DNA of 64,000 nt from Pseudomonas koreensis (GCF_012986595.1 NZ_JAAQYM010000002.1:434001-498000), one strand, 5' to 3'. Positions 8,019 through 16,618 are shown, counted from the first letter of the stretch. The notes: generated by a model not told the origin, from the sequence alone. Numbers and translations are program-made.

Positions 8019-9632
8019 ATGGCTACTCCCTCCCTGACCGCCCGCCAGGCGTCCGCCCCCAGTGGCAGGCCAGCCCTCGACAAGAAAACCGGCCCGTTCA
8101 CCTACGTGATCTTTTTCGCGGTGCTCGCGATGGGCATGCTGTTCACTGCCTACAGCCTGATGCACGACATGCATGAGCTGGACACCACCGTCACCACCTG
8201 GACGCCGTTTCTGCTGCTCGGCGTGGCGCTGCTGATTGCGCTGGGCTTTGAGTTCGTCAACGGTTTCCACGACACCGCCAACGCGGTCGCGACGGTGATC
8301 TACACCCACTCGCTGCCGCCGAATGTGGCGGTGGTCTGGTCGGGTTTCTTCAATTTCCTCGGGGTGCTGCTGTCCAGCGGTGCGGTGGCGTTCGGCATTA
8401 TCGCCTTGCTGCCGGTGGAGCTGATTCTGCAGGTCGGTTCGACCGCCGGGTTCGCGATGATCTTTGCCCTGCTGATCGCGGCGATCCTGTGGAACCTCGG
8501 CACCTGGTGGCTGGGCCTGCCGGCTTCGTCGTCGCACACCTTGATCGGTTCGATCATCGGCGTCGGCGTAGCCAATGCCTTGATGCACGGGCGCGACGGC
8601 ACCAGTGGCGTGGATTGGGCGCAGGCAACCAAGATCGGTTACGCCCTGCTGCTGTCGCCGCTGGTGGGTTTTGGCTGCGCGGCGCTGTTGCTGCTGGCCA
8701 TGCGCGCCTTCGTGAAAAATCGCGCGCTGTACAAGGCGCCGGAAGGCAACAACCCGCCACCGTGGTGGATTCGCGGTCTGTTGATCGCCACCTGCACCGG
8801 CGTGTCCTTCGCCCACGGCTCCAACGACGGACAGAAAGGCATGGGCCTGATCATGCTGATTCTGGTCGGCACCTTGCCCATGGCCTACGCGTTGAACCGC
8901 ACCATGCCCGCCGATCAGGCGTTGCAGTTTGCCGCCGTGGCCGAGGTCACCCAGCAAGCGCTGGTGAAAAATACCCCGCTGCCGGCCCCGGCCGATCCGC
9001 GTCCCGTGCTGTCGGATTACGTGCGCAGCAAACAAGCCACGCCGCAACTGATCCCCGCCCTCGCCGCCCTCACCGGGCACATTGGCCAAGAGGTCAAGGG
9101 CTATGGCTCGCTGTCGAAAGTCCCGGCCGAAGCGATGGGCAACGTGCGTAACGACATGTACCTGGCCAGCGAAAGCATTCGCTTGATGGACAAGAACAAG
9201 GTCGGCAATTTCGACGCCGACACCACTGACAAACTGCAACTGTTCAAGCAGCAGATCGACAACGCCACGCGCTTCATTCCACTGTGGGTGAAGATCGCCG
9301 TGGCCATCGCGCTGGGGCTGGGGACCATGGTCGGCTGGAAACGAATCGTGGTGACGGTCGGCGAGAAGATCGGCAAGACCCACCTGACCTACGCCCAGGG
9401 CGCCTCGGCGGAAACCGTGGCGATGCTGACCATCGGCGCGGCGGACATGTTCGGTTTGCCGGTGTCGACCACTCACGTGTTGTCCTCGGGCGTGGCCGGG
9501 ACCATGGTCGCCAATGGCGGCGGCTTGCAGATGAAGACCATCCGCAATCTGCTGATGGCGTGGGTGCTGACCTTGCCGGCGGCGATTCTGCTGTCGGGTA
9601 GCCTGTACTGGCTGTTCACCCAGATCTTCTGA
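8019..9632 (+). CDS. pit: PiT-family inorganic phosphate transporter
   Basis: A low-affinity phosphate (metal-phosphate) symporter of about 537 residues in the inner membrane. The duplicated PiT signature is present: GFEFVNGFHDTANAVATVIY near residue 70 and, in the second half, SFAHGSNDGQKGMG plus DMFGLPVSTTHVLSSG. About ten hydrophobic segments are visible, with a long hydrophilic central loop (about residues 310-430). I chose ATG 8019, which has AGGA upstream; ATG 7980 would add 13 residues but has a poor ribosome-binding site. It is a single gene between REP pairs with no PhoU-like partner. Confidence 0.9.
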   Translation: MATPSLTARQASAPSGRPALDKKTGPFTYVIFFAVLAMGMLFTAYSLMHDMHELDTTVTTWTPFLLLGVALLIALGFEFVNGFHDTANAVATVIYTHSLPPNVAVVWSGFFNFLGVLLSSGAVAFGIIALLPVELILQVGSTAGFAMIFALLIAAILWNLGTWWLGLPASSSHTLIGSIIGVGVANALMHGRDGTSGVDWAQATKIGYALLLSPLVGFGCAALLLLAMRAFVKNRALYKAPEGNNPPPWWIRGLLIATCTGVSFAHGSNDGQKGMGLIMLILVGTLPMAYALNRTMPADQALQFAAVAEVTQQALVKNTPLPAPADPRPVLSDYVRSKQATPQLIPALAALTGHIGQEVKGYGSLSKVPAEAMGNVRNDMYLASESIRLMDKNKVGNFDADTTDKLQLFKQQIDNATRFIPLWVKIAVAIALGLGTMVGWKRIVVTVGEKIGKTHLTYAQGASAETVAMLTIGAADMFGLPVSTTHVLSSGVAGTMVANGGGLQMKTIRNLLMAWVLTLPAAILLSGSLYWLFTQIF

Positions 9633-9642
9633 CCCCACAAAT

Positions 9643-9735
9643 CCCCTGTAGGAGTTGCGGCACGCAGCGATCTTTTGATCTTGTTTTTTAAAAGCAAAAT
9701 CAAAAGATCGCTGCGTGCCGCAGCTCCTACAGGGG
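9643..9735. repeat. REP inverted pair (GTAGGAG-TGCCGCA-GCGATCTTTTGATC type)
   Basis: An almost perfect palindrome from CCCCTGTAGGAG to CTCCTACAGGGG with AAAAGATCG/CGATCTTTT inside. It lies between the convergent phosphate transporter and LysR genes. Relatives occur at 13073, 16523, 32537, 35130 and 39868. Confidence 0.92.
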
Positions 9736-9748
9736 GAAGTGGTGTTGG

Positions 9749-10645
9749 CTAGAGCGTCGAGCGAATCACCTCCCCCAACCACTCCATGAACACCCGTACC
9801 CGCAGCGGCAAGTGCCGTTGCCGGGCATACAGAATCGAAATCCCCATCGCTGGCGCGGTGAATTGCGGCAGCACTGTCACCAGCTCACCATTAGCCAGGT
9901 GCGGCTGCATGCCGGTGCGCGGCACCTGAATCAGACCGAAGCCCCCCAGGCACGCCGACTCGTAAGCATCGGTGCTGTTGACCGTGACGCTGCCGGCCAT
10001 CGGCAGGCGCCGCACCTGTCCGTCCTGTTCATACACAAACCCTTCCGAGCGCGAGCCCAGCACGCCGACGTAATGCACAAGCCGGTGCTGCGCCAGATCC
10101 TCCAGGGTCTGCGGCACGCCATAGCGTTCAAGGTACGCGGGGCTGGCGCAGTTGATCATCGGGAAGTCACCGAGGTGCCGCGCCACCACCGACTGGTCCG
10201 GCTGCGCGCCAACGCGCACCACGCAATCGAAGCCCTCGCTGAGCAGATCGACGCGGCGGTCGGTGCTGCTGATCTCCAGCTCAAGATTCGGATGGCGCGC
10301 CATGAACTCCGGCAGCAGCGGCATGATCAGGCGCCGCGAGAGAATGTTCGGCATGTCGACGCGAATCCGCCCGGTCAGCGACGCCGGATCCTGGCGGAAC
10401 AAGCCCTCGATCTCGTCCATGTGCGACAGCAGGTCCTTGCTGCGCTCGTACAGCACCAGGCCGTCCTGGGTCGCCTGCACCTTGCGCGTGGTGCGTTGCA
10501 GCAGACGCGTGCCGAGCAGGGTTTCCAGCGCCTGCACATGCTCGGACACCGTCGAGCGCGGCAGTCCCAGGCTCTCGCCGGCGAGGGTGAAACTCGACAG
10601 TTCGCTGACCCGGACGAAAGTGCGCAGCAGTTCCAGTTTGTTCAT
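9749..10645 (-). CDS. LysR-family transcriptional regulator
   Basis: 298 residues, standard LTTR length. The winged HTH is at residues 1-60 (LELLRTFVRVSELSSFTLAG ... RSTVSEHVQALETLLGTRLL). The effector domain follows, with RIRVDMPNILSRRLIMPLLP and GFDCVVRVG, the pattern of the CrgA/AaeR-like branch. It is divergent from an SDR oxidoreductase with 120 bp between the starts, and that space holds a TTTATC-N11-GATAAA dyad, so it probably controls the SDR gene and itself. The start at 10645 has GAGG upstream. Confidence 0.88.
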   Translation of the reverse strand: MNKLELLRTFVRVSELSSFTLAGESLGLPRSTVSEHVQALETLLGTRLLQRTTRKVQATQDGLVLYERSKDLLSHMDEIEGLFRQDPASLTGRIRVDMPNILSRRLIMPLLPEFMARHPNLELEISSTDRRVDLLSEGFDCVVRVGAQPDQSVVARHLGDFPMINCASPAYLERYGVPQTLEDLAQHRLVHYVGVLGSRSEGFVYEQDGQVRRLPMAGSVTVNSTDAYESACLGGFGLIQVPRTGMQPHLANGELVTVLPQFTAPAMGISILYARQRHLPLRVRVFMEWLGEVIRSTL

Positions 10646-10699
10646 GACCTCACCCTCGATTGTTCGAACCGGCCGACCAGTGATTCCGGTTTCACTCTG

Positions 10700-10722
10700 T
10701 TTATCACCCCATGGCGGATAAA
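10700..10722. promoter_or_regulatory. Candidate LysR operator between LysR and SDR genes
   Basis: TTTATC-N11-GATAAA, a perfect 6-bp inverted repeat with the T-N11-A spacing expected of LysR-type sites, located 55 bp upstream of LysR and 44 bp upstream of the SDR start. Confidence 0.55.
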
Positions 10723-10765
10723 TAAACTTGGCGCATCACCCACTCACCGCAATCGAGGACTTCAC

Positions 10766-11521
10766 ATGAGCCACAAAATCGCATTGATCACCGGCGCCAG
10801 CCGTGGCCTGGGCAAGAACGCCGCCCTGCACCTCGCCGCCGAGGGCGTGGACATCATCGGCACCTACAACAGCCGCGCCGATGAAGCGCAGGCACTGGTG
10901 GCTGAACTGGAACAACGCGGTGCCAAAGCGCTGATGCTGCAACTGGACGTGGGCCGTAGCGACAGCTTCGCCGATTTCGCCACGCGGGTTGAACAGGCAC
11001 TGCAGCAACTTGAGCGTCCGCGCTTCGACTTCCTGATCAACAACGCCGGGATCGGTCTGCACGCACTGTTTGCCGAGACCACGCCAGAGCAGTTCGACCT
11101 GCTGATGAACATCCAGCTCAAAGGGCCGTTCTTCCTGACCCAGCAACTGCTGCCGCTGATCAACGATGGCGGGCGCATCATCAACATTTCCAGCGGCCTG
11201 ACCCGCTTCAGCCTGCCGGGTTATGCCGCCTATGCCGCGATGAAAGGTGCAATGGAAGTGCTGACCCGGTATCAGGCCAAGGAGCTGGGCGCGCGGCAGA
11301 TCGGCGTGAACATCCTCGCGCCGGGCGCCATCGAGACCGATTTTGGCGGCGGTGCGGTGCGCGACAACGCGGCACTGAACGCGATGGTCGCCAGCAACAC
11401 CGCACTGGGCCGGGCCGGTCAGCCGGATGACATTGGCGGTGCACTGTCGATGTTGCTGGCGCCGGGGGCGCAGTGGATCAACGGCCAGCGGATCGAGGCG
11501 TCGGGTGGGATGTTTCTTTAA
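10766..11521 (+). CDS. Short-chain dehydrogenase/reductase
   Basis: A classical SDR of 251 residues that uses NAD(P)H. The cofactor motif is TGASRGLG at residues 9-16, the structural NNAG is near residue 94, and the catalytic Ser is in NISSGLTRFS with YAAYAAMK supplying the Tyr-x-x-x-Lys pair. The C-terminus ends in the typical INGQRIEASGGMFL. The TYNSR at the end of the second strand suggests NADP preference. Its divergent LysR neighbour and a shared operator-like dyad imply that it is inducible. The substrate is unknown. The start has GAGGAC 5 bases upstream. Confidence 0.88.
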   Translation: MSHKIALITGASRGLGKNAALHLAAEGVDIIGTYNSRADEAQALVAELEQRGAKALMLQLDVGRSDSFADFATRVEQALQQLERPRFDFLINNAGIGLHALFAETTPEQFDLLMNIQLKGPFFLTQQLLPLINDGGRIINISSGLTRFSLPGYAAYAAMKGAMEVLTRYQAKELGARQIGVNILAPGAIETDFGGGAVRDNAALNAMVASNTALGRAGQPDDIGGALSMLLAPGAQWINGQRIEASGGMFL

Positions 11522-11558
11522 ATCCCCGACTCACTAAAAACTTTCTTGGTGAGAGCCT

Positions 11559-11666
11559 CTGTGGCGAGGGGATTTATCCCCGATGGACTGCGCAGCAGGC
11601 CCCTCTTTTCTGGATCAAAAGAAGGGCCGCTACGCGCCCCATCGGGGATAAATCCCCTCGCCACAG
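11559..11666. repeat. REP inverted pair (GGCGAGGGGATTTATCCCCGATG type)
   Basis: CTGTGGCGAGGGGATTTATC and its inverse (ending CCTCGCCACAG) enclose an inner GACTGCGCAGCAGG / GGCCGCTACGCGCCCC segment. The same variant occurs at 52926-53017. Confidence 0.9.
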
Positions 11667-11691
11667 GTTTTACATTCGCCACAGTTTGCAC

Positions 11692-12129
11692 TTATCCCGC
11701 GCAGACCCGGCGGGTCACGAGGCGCTCCCGCACCACGTCATACCCCCAGTGATACACATAGGTGTACGGCAGGAAGAACAGCAGCACGCCGATGTCCAGC
11801 AAGAACGCCTGCCACAGGCTGACCGACAGCCACCAGGCAATCAGCGGCACGCCCATCACGATCAACCCGCCTTCAAACAGCAGCGCGTGGACCACCCGCG
11901 TCCAGGCGTTGTGCGCGACGTTCAGGCGCTTGAGCGTGCGATCGAAAAAGCCGTTGAACAGCACGTTCCACGCCAGCGCCAACACAGCGATCAGCACGGT
12001 CACGGCGCCCATGTCCAACAGCGGTTTGTCCATGATCCACGCCAGCAACGGGGTGCAGATCAGAATCGCCAGCAGTTCGAAACCGATGGCCTGGCAAATG
12101 CGTTCAACAATGGATTTGTTAGCCGTCAT
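11692..12129 (-). CDS. PACE-family (AceI-like) efflux transporter
   Basis: A 145-residue inner-membrane protein with four hydrophobic helices arranged as two tandem bacterial transmembrane pair (BTP) units. The first is ERICQAIGFELLAILICTPL ... WNVLFNGFFDRTLKR and the second is RVVHALLFEGGLIVMGVPLIAWW ... FFLPYTYVYHWGYDVV. A Glu lies in TM1 (GFELL), as in AceI, where it is needed for proton coupling. PACE proteins export biocides such as chlorhexidine and short polyamines. It is divergent from a LysR gene, the same layout as AceI/AceR. The start at 12129 is preferred over the longer frame. Confidence 0.88.
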   Translation of the reverse strand: MTANKSIVERICQAIGFELLAILICTPLLAWIMDKPLLDMGAVTVLIAVLALAWNVLFNGFFDRTLKRLNVAHNAWTRVVHALLFEGGLIVMGVPLIAWWLSVSLWQAFLLDIGVLLFFLPYTYVYHWGYDVVRERLVTRRVCAG

Positions 12130-12218
12130 GGCCTGACTCCTTGAGTGAAGAGAGTTGCCATGATCCACCCGGATACCGATACTTCATAACCAATAACCAT
12201 CGATCAAGGCGATAGTTC

Positions 12219-13073
12219 ATGGCTTCGCAGGAAGTGCTGCTGGCGTTTGTCCAAGCGGCCACGCAAGGTTCGTTCTCGGCGGCAGCGCGCAAGTTAGGGC
12301 GTAGTCAGTCAACCATCAGCGCCGCGGTGGCGAGTCTGGAAATCGACCTGGACCTGATCCTGTTCGACCGCAGCAGCCGCAAGCCCACGCTGACCCCGGC
12401 CGGCCATGTGATGCTGCAACGGGCCGAGGCGATCCTGGCGGCCACCAACCGTCTGGAAATGACCGCCCGGCAACTGACCCAAGGCGTCGAACCGAAGCTA
12501 ACCGTGGCGATTTCCGACACTTACCAGTCGGCGCGCTTCGAAGCGGCACTGGTCGACTTCGAGCAGCGTTATCCCGACCTGGAGCTGGAATGCCTGATCG
12601 CCGAGTGCGACGACCTGATCGAACTGGTTCAGCGTGGTCGTGCACATCTGGCATTTGCCGAAATGCAGGACAGCTACCCGCCGGATCTGGTGACCTCGAC
12701 GGTTGCCGAGCACACCGACATCGCGTTGTTCGTCAAACGTGATCACGTGCTGGCCGGTGTCGAACGTGTCGACTCGCCAGTACTGGAGCAGCATCGCGAG
12801 TTGCGTCTGGCGACCATCGTCAATCCCTATGACAGCCGGGCGAAAGGCCGCGTGTGGTCGGCGCCGAGCTACCTGATGCTGATGGAAATGGCGGAAATGG
12901 GTTTCGGCTGGGCGGCGCTGCCGCGCTGGCTGGTCGGGCGCTTCGGGAATGGCTCGCTGGTGGAACTGACGGTGCGCGGCTGGCCGCGGCCGGTGTATGT
13001 CGATGCGTTGTGGTCGCGGATTTATCCGCCGGGGCCGGCGGGGAGCTGGCTATTGAGCAAGATGCTGGAATAG
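12219..13073 (+). CDS. LysR-family regulator divergent from the PACE gene
   Basis: 284 residues. The N-terminal HTH is LLAFVQAATQGSFSAAARKLGRSQSTISAAVASLE and the effector domain follows. It lies 89 bp from the divergent PACE exporter, so it is the likely local regulator by analogy with AceR of Acinetobacter. It resembles the second LysR/PACE regulator at 23610-24482 in its HTH (GSFSAAAR-LGR) and in the domain ending (MAEMGFGWAALPRWLV versus MVEAGLGWGNFPLSVV), so the two pairs may be paralogous. AAGG lies upstream of the start. Confidence 0.88.
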   Translation: MASQEVLLAFVQAATQGSFSAAARKLGRSQSTISAAVASLEIDLDLILFDRSSRKPTLTPAGHVMLQRAEAILAATNRLEMTARQLTQGVEPKLTVAISDTYQSARFEAALVDFEQRYPDLELECLIAECDDLIELVQRGRAHLAFAEMQDSYPPDLVTSTVAEHTDIALFVKRDHVLAGVERVDSPVLEQHRELRLATIVNPYDSRAKGRVWSAPSYLMLMEMAEMGFGWAALPRWLVGRFGNGSLVELTVRGWPRPVYVDALWSRIYPPGPAGSWLLSKMLE

Positions 13074-13156
13074 ATCAAAAGATCGCAGGCTTCGGCAGCG
13101 CCTGCATAGGAATGCATTCTTCTGTAGGAGCTGCCGAAGGCTGCGATCTTTTGATC
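13073..13156. repeat. REP inverted pair (GATCAAAAGATCGCAG type)
   Basis: GATCAAAAGATCGCAGGCTTC and its inverse ending CTGCGATCTTTTGATC. The left arm begins at the last base of the LysR stop codon. Confidence 0.88.
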
Positions 13157-13226
13157 TTCAAGCCGCTTCGATCACCAGCAGCAAGCCTGATGATTTGAGG
13201 CTGGCGCTGCCAATAAAGATCGCGGA

Positions 13227-14456
13227 TCAATCCAGTTCACTCAGCCGCCCCTGGATAAAGCGCCGCTCCGGCTCTTGCCGGGTCAACTCCAGTGCTCGAA
13301 GGTACGCCGCCCGCGCCTCCTCCGCCCTTCCCAACTGCCGACAAAACTCCGCCCGCGCCGAATGCGCCAAGTGGTAATCCTGCAACTCGCCGCGGTCCAG
13401 TATCTCCTCGATCAGCGTCAACCCGGCCAGCGCCCCATCGCGCTTGGCCACCGCCACTGCGCGGTTCAGCTCGATCACCGGCGAGGGCACGGCGCGCAAC
13501 AGCACGTCATAAAGCCCGACGATCTGCTGCCAATCCGTTTGCGCCGCTGACGGTGCTTCGGCATGCACCGCGGCAATCGCCGCTTGCAGGCAGTACGGCC
13601 CGAATCGCCGCGTGGTCAGCGCTCGCTCTACCAGCGCCCCCCCTTCGGCGATCAATGCGGCATCCCAGCGCGACCGATCCTGGTCGTCCAGCAGAATCAA
13701 TTCCCCGCTCGGCGAGCTCCGCGCCGACCGCCGCGACTCGTGCAACAGCATCAACGCCAGCAGGCCCATGACCTCCGGCTCCGGCAGCAGCTCCATCAGC
13801 AACCGACCCAGCCGAATCGCTTCGCGGGTCAGGTCTTCGCGCGTCAGCTCAGCGCCCATCGACGCCGAATAGCCTTCGTTGAACACCAGATAAATCACCC
13901 GCAACACGCTGTCGAGGCGCTCGGGCAATTCGCTCAGGCTGGGGACTTGATAAGGGATTTTGGCGTCACGAATCTTGGCCTTGGCGCGCACGATGCGCTG
14001 GGCAATCGCCGCCGGTGCCGAGAGAAACGCGCGGGCGATCTCCTCGGTGGTGAGGTCGCAGACTTCACGCAGGGTCAGCGGCACTTGCGCATCCGCCGCC
14101 AGCGCCGGGTGACAACAGGTGAAGATCAGCCGCAGGCGGTCGTCTTCCACATCTTCACCACTCCAGTCGGTCTGTTCCAGTTCTTCGAGCTGCGCCAGCA
14201 ACAGCGGCTGCGAGGCTTTGAAGCGGGCGCGGCGGTGCAACACATCGATGGCCTTGAAACGCCCGGTGGACACCAGCCAGGCGCGCGGATTATCTGGCAC
14301 GCCATCGCGCTGCCAGCGCTCGACTGCGACGAAGAACGCCTCGTGCAAGGCTTCTTCGGCGAGATCGAAATCCCCCAGCAGGCGAATCAGCGTCGCCAGA
14401 ATCCGCCGCGAGTCTTCGCGATAGACCTGCTCGACCCGCGCCCGAACGTCAGACAT
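13227..14456 (-). CDS. ECF42-type RNA polymerase sigma factor with C-terminal extension
   Basis: 409 residues, much longer than an ordinary ECF sigma (about 180). Region 2 is at about residues 10-75 (YREDSRRILATLIRLLGDFDLAEEALHEAFFVAVERWQRDGVPDNPRAWLVSTGRFKAIDVLHRR) and region 4 at about 115-165 (LTLREVCDLTTEEIARAFL). The rest is a helical, TPR-like extension (FNEGYSAS, LNRAVAVAKRDG, ARAEFCRQLGRAEEARAAY). This is the ECF42 architecture, which is genetically linked to DGPF/YciI-like proteins, and one is present directly upstream with an 8-bp overlap. No anti-sigma gene is present; in this group the C-terminal extension is thought to control activity. Confidence 0.9.
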   Translation of the reverse strand: MSDVRARVEQVYREDSRRILATLIRLLGDFDLAEEALHEAFFVAVERWQRDGVPDNPRAWLVSTGRFKAIDVLHRRARFKASQPLLLAQLEELEQTDWSGEDVEDDRLRLIFTCCHPALAADAQVPLTLREVCDLTTEEIARAFLSAPAAIAQRIVRAKAKIRDAKIPYQVPSLSELPERLDSVLRVIYLVFNEGYSASMGAELTREDLTREAIRLGRLLMELLPEPEVMGLLALMLLHESRRSARSSPSGELILLDDQDRSRWDAALIAEGGALVERALTTRRFGPYCLQAAIAAVHAEAPSAAQTDWQQIVGLYDVLLRAVPSPVIELNRAVAVAKRDGALAGLTLIEEILDRGELQDYHLAHSARAEFCRQLGRAEEARAAYLRALELTRQEPERRFIQGRLSELD

Positions 14457-14793
14457 TCAACTGCCGCACCGGGCGCACTTCGACGCAGCCGACCCGGGCC
14501 GCCGGAATGTTGCCGGCAACCTGAATGGCTTCGTTGAGATCCTTGGCATCGATCAGGTAGAAACCGGCCAGTTGCTCCTTGGTTTCGGCGAACGGGCCGT
14601 CGGTGATCGACAGCTTGCCGTTGCGCATCCGGACGGTGGTGGCGGTCTGCACCGACTCCAGCGCTTCGGCCGCGACCATCCGCCCGCTGCCCTGAATCGA
14701 CTCGGCGTAGGCCCAGCATTCGGCGTCTTCCGGGCTGTCGGGCAGCGTGTGCAACAGGCGTTCATCGCTGTAGACCAGGCATAAATACTTCAT
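14449..14793 (-). CDS. YciI/DGPF-family protein of the ECF42 operon
   Basis: A 114-residue ferredoxin-like protein: MKYLCLVYSDE at the N-terminus, the diagnostic ITDGPFAETKEQLAGFYLID stretch in the middle (DGPF motif), and the IPAARVGCVEVRPV end. Proteins of this kind are the hallmark partner of ECF42 sigma factors and may be their target or a ligand-binding accessory. The gene overlaps the sigma start by 8 bp, so translation is probably coupled. AGGAG lies ahead of ATG 14793; the longer frame to 14820 lacks a site. Confidence 0.88.
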   Translation of the reverse strand: MKYLCLVYSDERLLHTLPDSPEDAECWAYAESIQGSGRMVAAEALESVQTATTVRMRNGKLSITDGPFAETKEQLAGFYLIDAKDLNEAIQVAGNIPAARVGCVEVRPVRQLNV

Positions 14794-14833
14794 GGCGTTC
14801 TCCTGAATCGAACGGATCAACTATGGCTGAAGA

Positions 14834-15259
14834 TCAGGGGGTCACATCGAACAGGGTCGCGCCGCTCATCGGATCGAACGGTGCCGACCAGTGTTCGTGG
14901 GCGATCCGCCACGCGCCACCAACCTGCCGGTAGCACGCGGTGACGCGCATCCAGCAGCTCTGCGTCTCGCCTTTTTCGTTGGTACCGCCGCAATTGGCCA
15001 CCCAATGGGCGAAGGCAATGTTGTCGGCACTCTCAATGGCGACTTCGTGAAATTCAAAGATGTGCGGGCCGGGGCACATTTGCATGCATTCCACCCAGTG
15101 CGCGCGGTAGGCCGCTTTGCCCTTGAATTGCAGGGCCTTGATCGCGTCGAACGAGACGATGTCGTCGGCGTATAGCGCCATGACTTTCTCGACGTCCTTG
15201 GTCATGACGGCCTGACGATAAGTGTCGATCAGGGTTTGAATATCAGTCTGTGCGCTCAT
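14834..15259 (-). CDS. SnoaL/NTF2-like protein heading the ECF42 operon
   Basis: A 141-residue cone-fold protein: IQTLIDTYRQAVMTKDVEKVMALYADDIVSFD is the typical NTF2-like N-terminus, and WRIAHEHWSAPFDP is the usual C-terminal strand with the His-Glu-His that often lines the cavity. It may be a small hydrolase, isomerase or binding protein; no substrate is evident. It lies 40 bp ahead of the YciI-like gene on the same strand and is probably the first gene of a three-gene unit. CGGAG precedes the start, and an AACAACAA leader lies just upstream (see the site at 15273-15284). Confidence 0.8.
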   Translation of the reverse strand: MSAQTDIQTLIDTYRQAVMTKDVEKVMALYADDIVSFDAIKALQFKGKAAYRAHWVECMQMCPGPHIFEFHEVAIESADNIAFAHWVANCGGTNEKGETQSCWMRVTACYRQVGGAWRIAHEHWSAPFDPMSGATLFDVTP

Positions 15260-15272
15260 GGTGTTCTCCGTG

Positions 15273-15284
15273 CTTGTTGTTGTG
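15273..15284 (-). promoter_or_regulatory. Possible Hfq/Crc (CA) motif upstream of the SnoaL-like gene
   Basis: On the minus strand it reads CACAACAACAAG, matching AAnAAnAA, 14-25 bases before the ATG and next to the GGAG. It is the same pattern seen at the sugar genes. Confidence 0.4.
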
Positions 15285-15400
15285 AAGACACCCTTAGTCG
15301 TTCGGCAAATCTGCGGATCGACAGACGAAACAAAAAATTTCCGCAGAAGACAAAGTCGCTAGAATCCGAGGCTCATCTTTGTAGGAAAAAGGAAATTCCC

Positions 15401-15886
15401 GTGTCAGCCCAACTCGTGCCGTACGACAGCCTGAACGCCTTGCAGCGTCAGCAAGTCGAGGCGATTGAAATCCATCCCGAGCAGATCAAGTTTTCGGGCG
15501 ACATACACGGCGCGCTGCACACGCTGCTGTCCAAACCCGGCCCCGGCGTGAAGGGTTTCGCGCTGCTGGCCGATCAAGTGCCGGTGGCCTTCCTGCTGCT
15601 CAAGCGCCCGCCGGTGTTGCCGGCCTGGGCCGATGAACACAGCGCCACCCTGCACGCGTTGCAGGTCGATCACCGGGCGCAGGGCAAGGGTTACGGCAAG
15701 GCCTGCCTGCAAGCGCTGCCCGAAGTGGCGCGTGAAGCCTGGCCGGAAATCAAGGGCCTGGAGCTGTCGGTGGACGCGGATAACGACGCCGCCATCGCGC
15801 TGTACGCCAGATACGGCTTCGTCGACAGCGGCGAAGCGTACAAGGGGCGGATCGGTTACGAGCGGCGCATGGGCCTGTTTTTCTAA
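15401..15886 (+). CDS. GNAT-family N-acetyltransferase
   Basis: 161 residues with the GNAT fold. The acetyl-CoA loop is HRAQGKGYGKACLQAL (the Q/R-x-x-G-x-G/A motif) and the C-terminal part is LELSVDADNDAAIALYARYGFVDSGEAYKG, with the usual N-x-x-A-x-x-L-Y-x-x-x-G-F signature. The start is a GTG at 15401 with AAGGA 7 bases upstream; the frame is open upstream but nothing supports a longer protein. Substrate unknown. It is followed 19 bp later by a flavoprotein gene, with which it may form an operon. Confidence 0.88.
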   Translation: MSAQLVPYDSLNALQRQQVEAIEIHPEQIKFSGDIHGALHTLLSKPGPGVKGFALLADQVPVAFLLLKRPPVLPAWADEHSATLHALQVDHRAQGKGYGKACLQALPEVAREAWPEIKGLELSVDADNDAAIALYARYGFVDSGEAYKGRIGYERRMGLFF

Positions 15887-15905
15887 GTCATCAAGGGATT
15901 GCACG

Positions 15906-16511
15906 ATGATCGATTCAATCGAAGCACTGGAAGCTATTTACGGACTGCCTCACGAACGCGCGGTACGCAAGCAGATCACTTTTCTCAACGAAGACTATCA
16001 GGCGATGGTGCGAGTCTCGCCGCTGGTGGTCGTCAGCTCGGTGGGCGCCGACGGCCTCGACAATTCGCCGCGTGGCGATGCGCCGGGGTTTGTGCGAATC
16101 ATTGATCAAAACACGCTGGCCCTGCCGGACCGCCCGGGCAACAACCGCATCGATACCCTGCGCAATGTGCTGCACGATCCACGGGTGTCGCTGTTGTTCA
16201 TCATTCCGGGAATTGGCGAAACGTTGCGGGTCAATGGCACCGCGCAGATCAGTGCTGAGCCTGAGCTGTTGGAAAGCTTTGCGGTGAATGGCAAACCGGC
16301 GAAAACGGTGTTGCTGGTGGCGGTGGAGGCGGCGTTTTTCCATTGTTCGAAAGCGTTTGTGCGTTCGGACGCGTGGAACCCGGAAACGCATTTACCCCGC
16401 TCTGCCCTGCCCAGTGCCGGTGCCTTTCACAAGCGCTTGAATGACGGGCAATTCGATGCCGAGACCTACGATCGCGAAGCACCGAAGCGCGTGCGCGATA
16501 CCCTCTACTGA
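15906..16511 (+). CDS. Pyridoxamine 5'-phosphate oxidase family FMN protein (MSMEG_1061-like)
   Basis: 201 residues with the split-barrel flavin fold. The segment VRVSPLVVVSSVGADGLDNSPRGDAPGFVRIID gives the FMN-phosphate-binding S-P-R-G-D motif, LPDRPGNNRIDTLRNVL is the second characteristic stretch, and VGLLFIIPG-like VSLLFIIPGIGETLRVNG follows. The long SPRGD/NNRxDTLxNxL pattern points to the flavoprotein oxidoreductase group rather than PdxH. The substrate is unknown. AAGGGA lies upstream of ATG 15906. It probably shares a transcript with the GNAT gene. Confidence 0.85.
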   Translation: MIDSIEALEAIYGLPHERAVRKQITFLNEDYQAMVRVSPLVVVSSVGADGLDNSPRGDAPGFVRIIDQNTLALPDRPGNNRIDTLRNVLHDPRVSLLFIIPGIGETLRVNGTAQISAEPELLESFAVNGKPAKTVLLVAVEAAFFHCSKAFVRSDAWNPETHLPRSALPSAGAFHKRLNDGQFDAETYDREAPKRVRDTLY

Positions 16512-16522
16512 CCCACCACAAT

Positions 16523-16618
16523 CCCCTTGTAGGAGCTGCCGCAGGCTGCGATCTTTTGATTTTGATCTTCTCAACAGCAAGATCAAAAGATCGCAGCCTG
16601 CGGCAGCTCCTACAGGGG
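16523..16618. repeat. REP inverted pair (GATCAAAAGATCGCAGCCTGCGG type)
   Basis: Near-perfect palindrome from CCCCTTGTAGGAGCTGCC to GGCAGCTCCTACAGGGG around a 12-bp centre, between two convergent genes. Confidence 0.92.

Noticed and set aside
8019..8019. PhoB box upstream of the phosphate transporter
   Set aside because: CTGTAATA at about 7960 resembles half a Pho box, but the second half is missing, and PiT genes are usually not PhoB dependent.
7968..9782. 604-codon minus-strand frame opposite the phosphate transporter
   Set aside because: His/Gln/Arg-rich translation typical of an antisense shadow; the plus strand has both PiT signatures.
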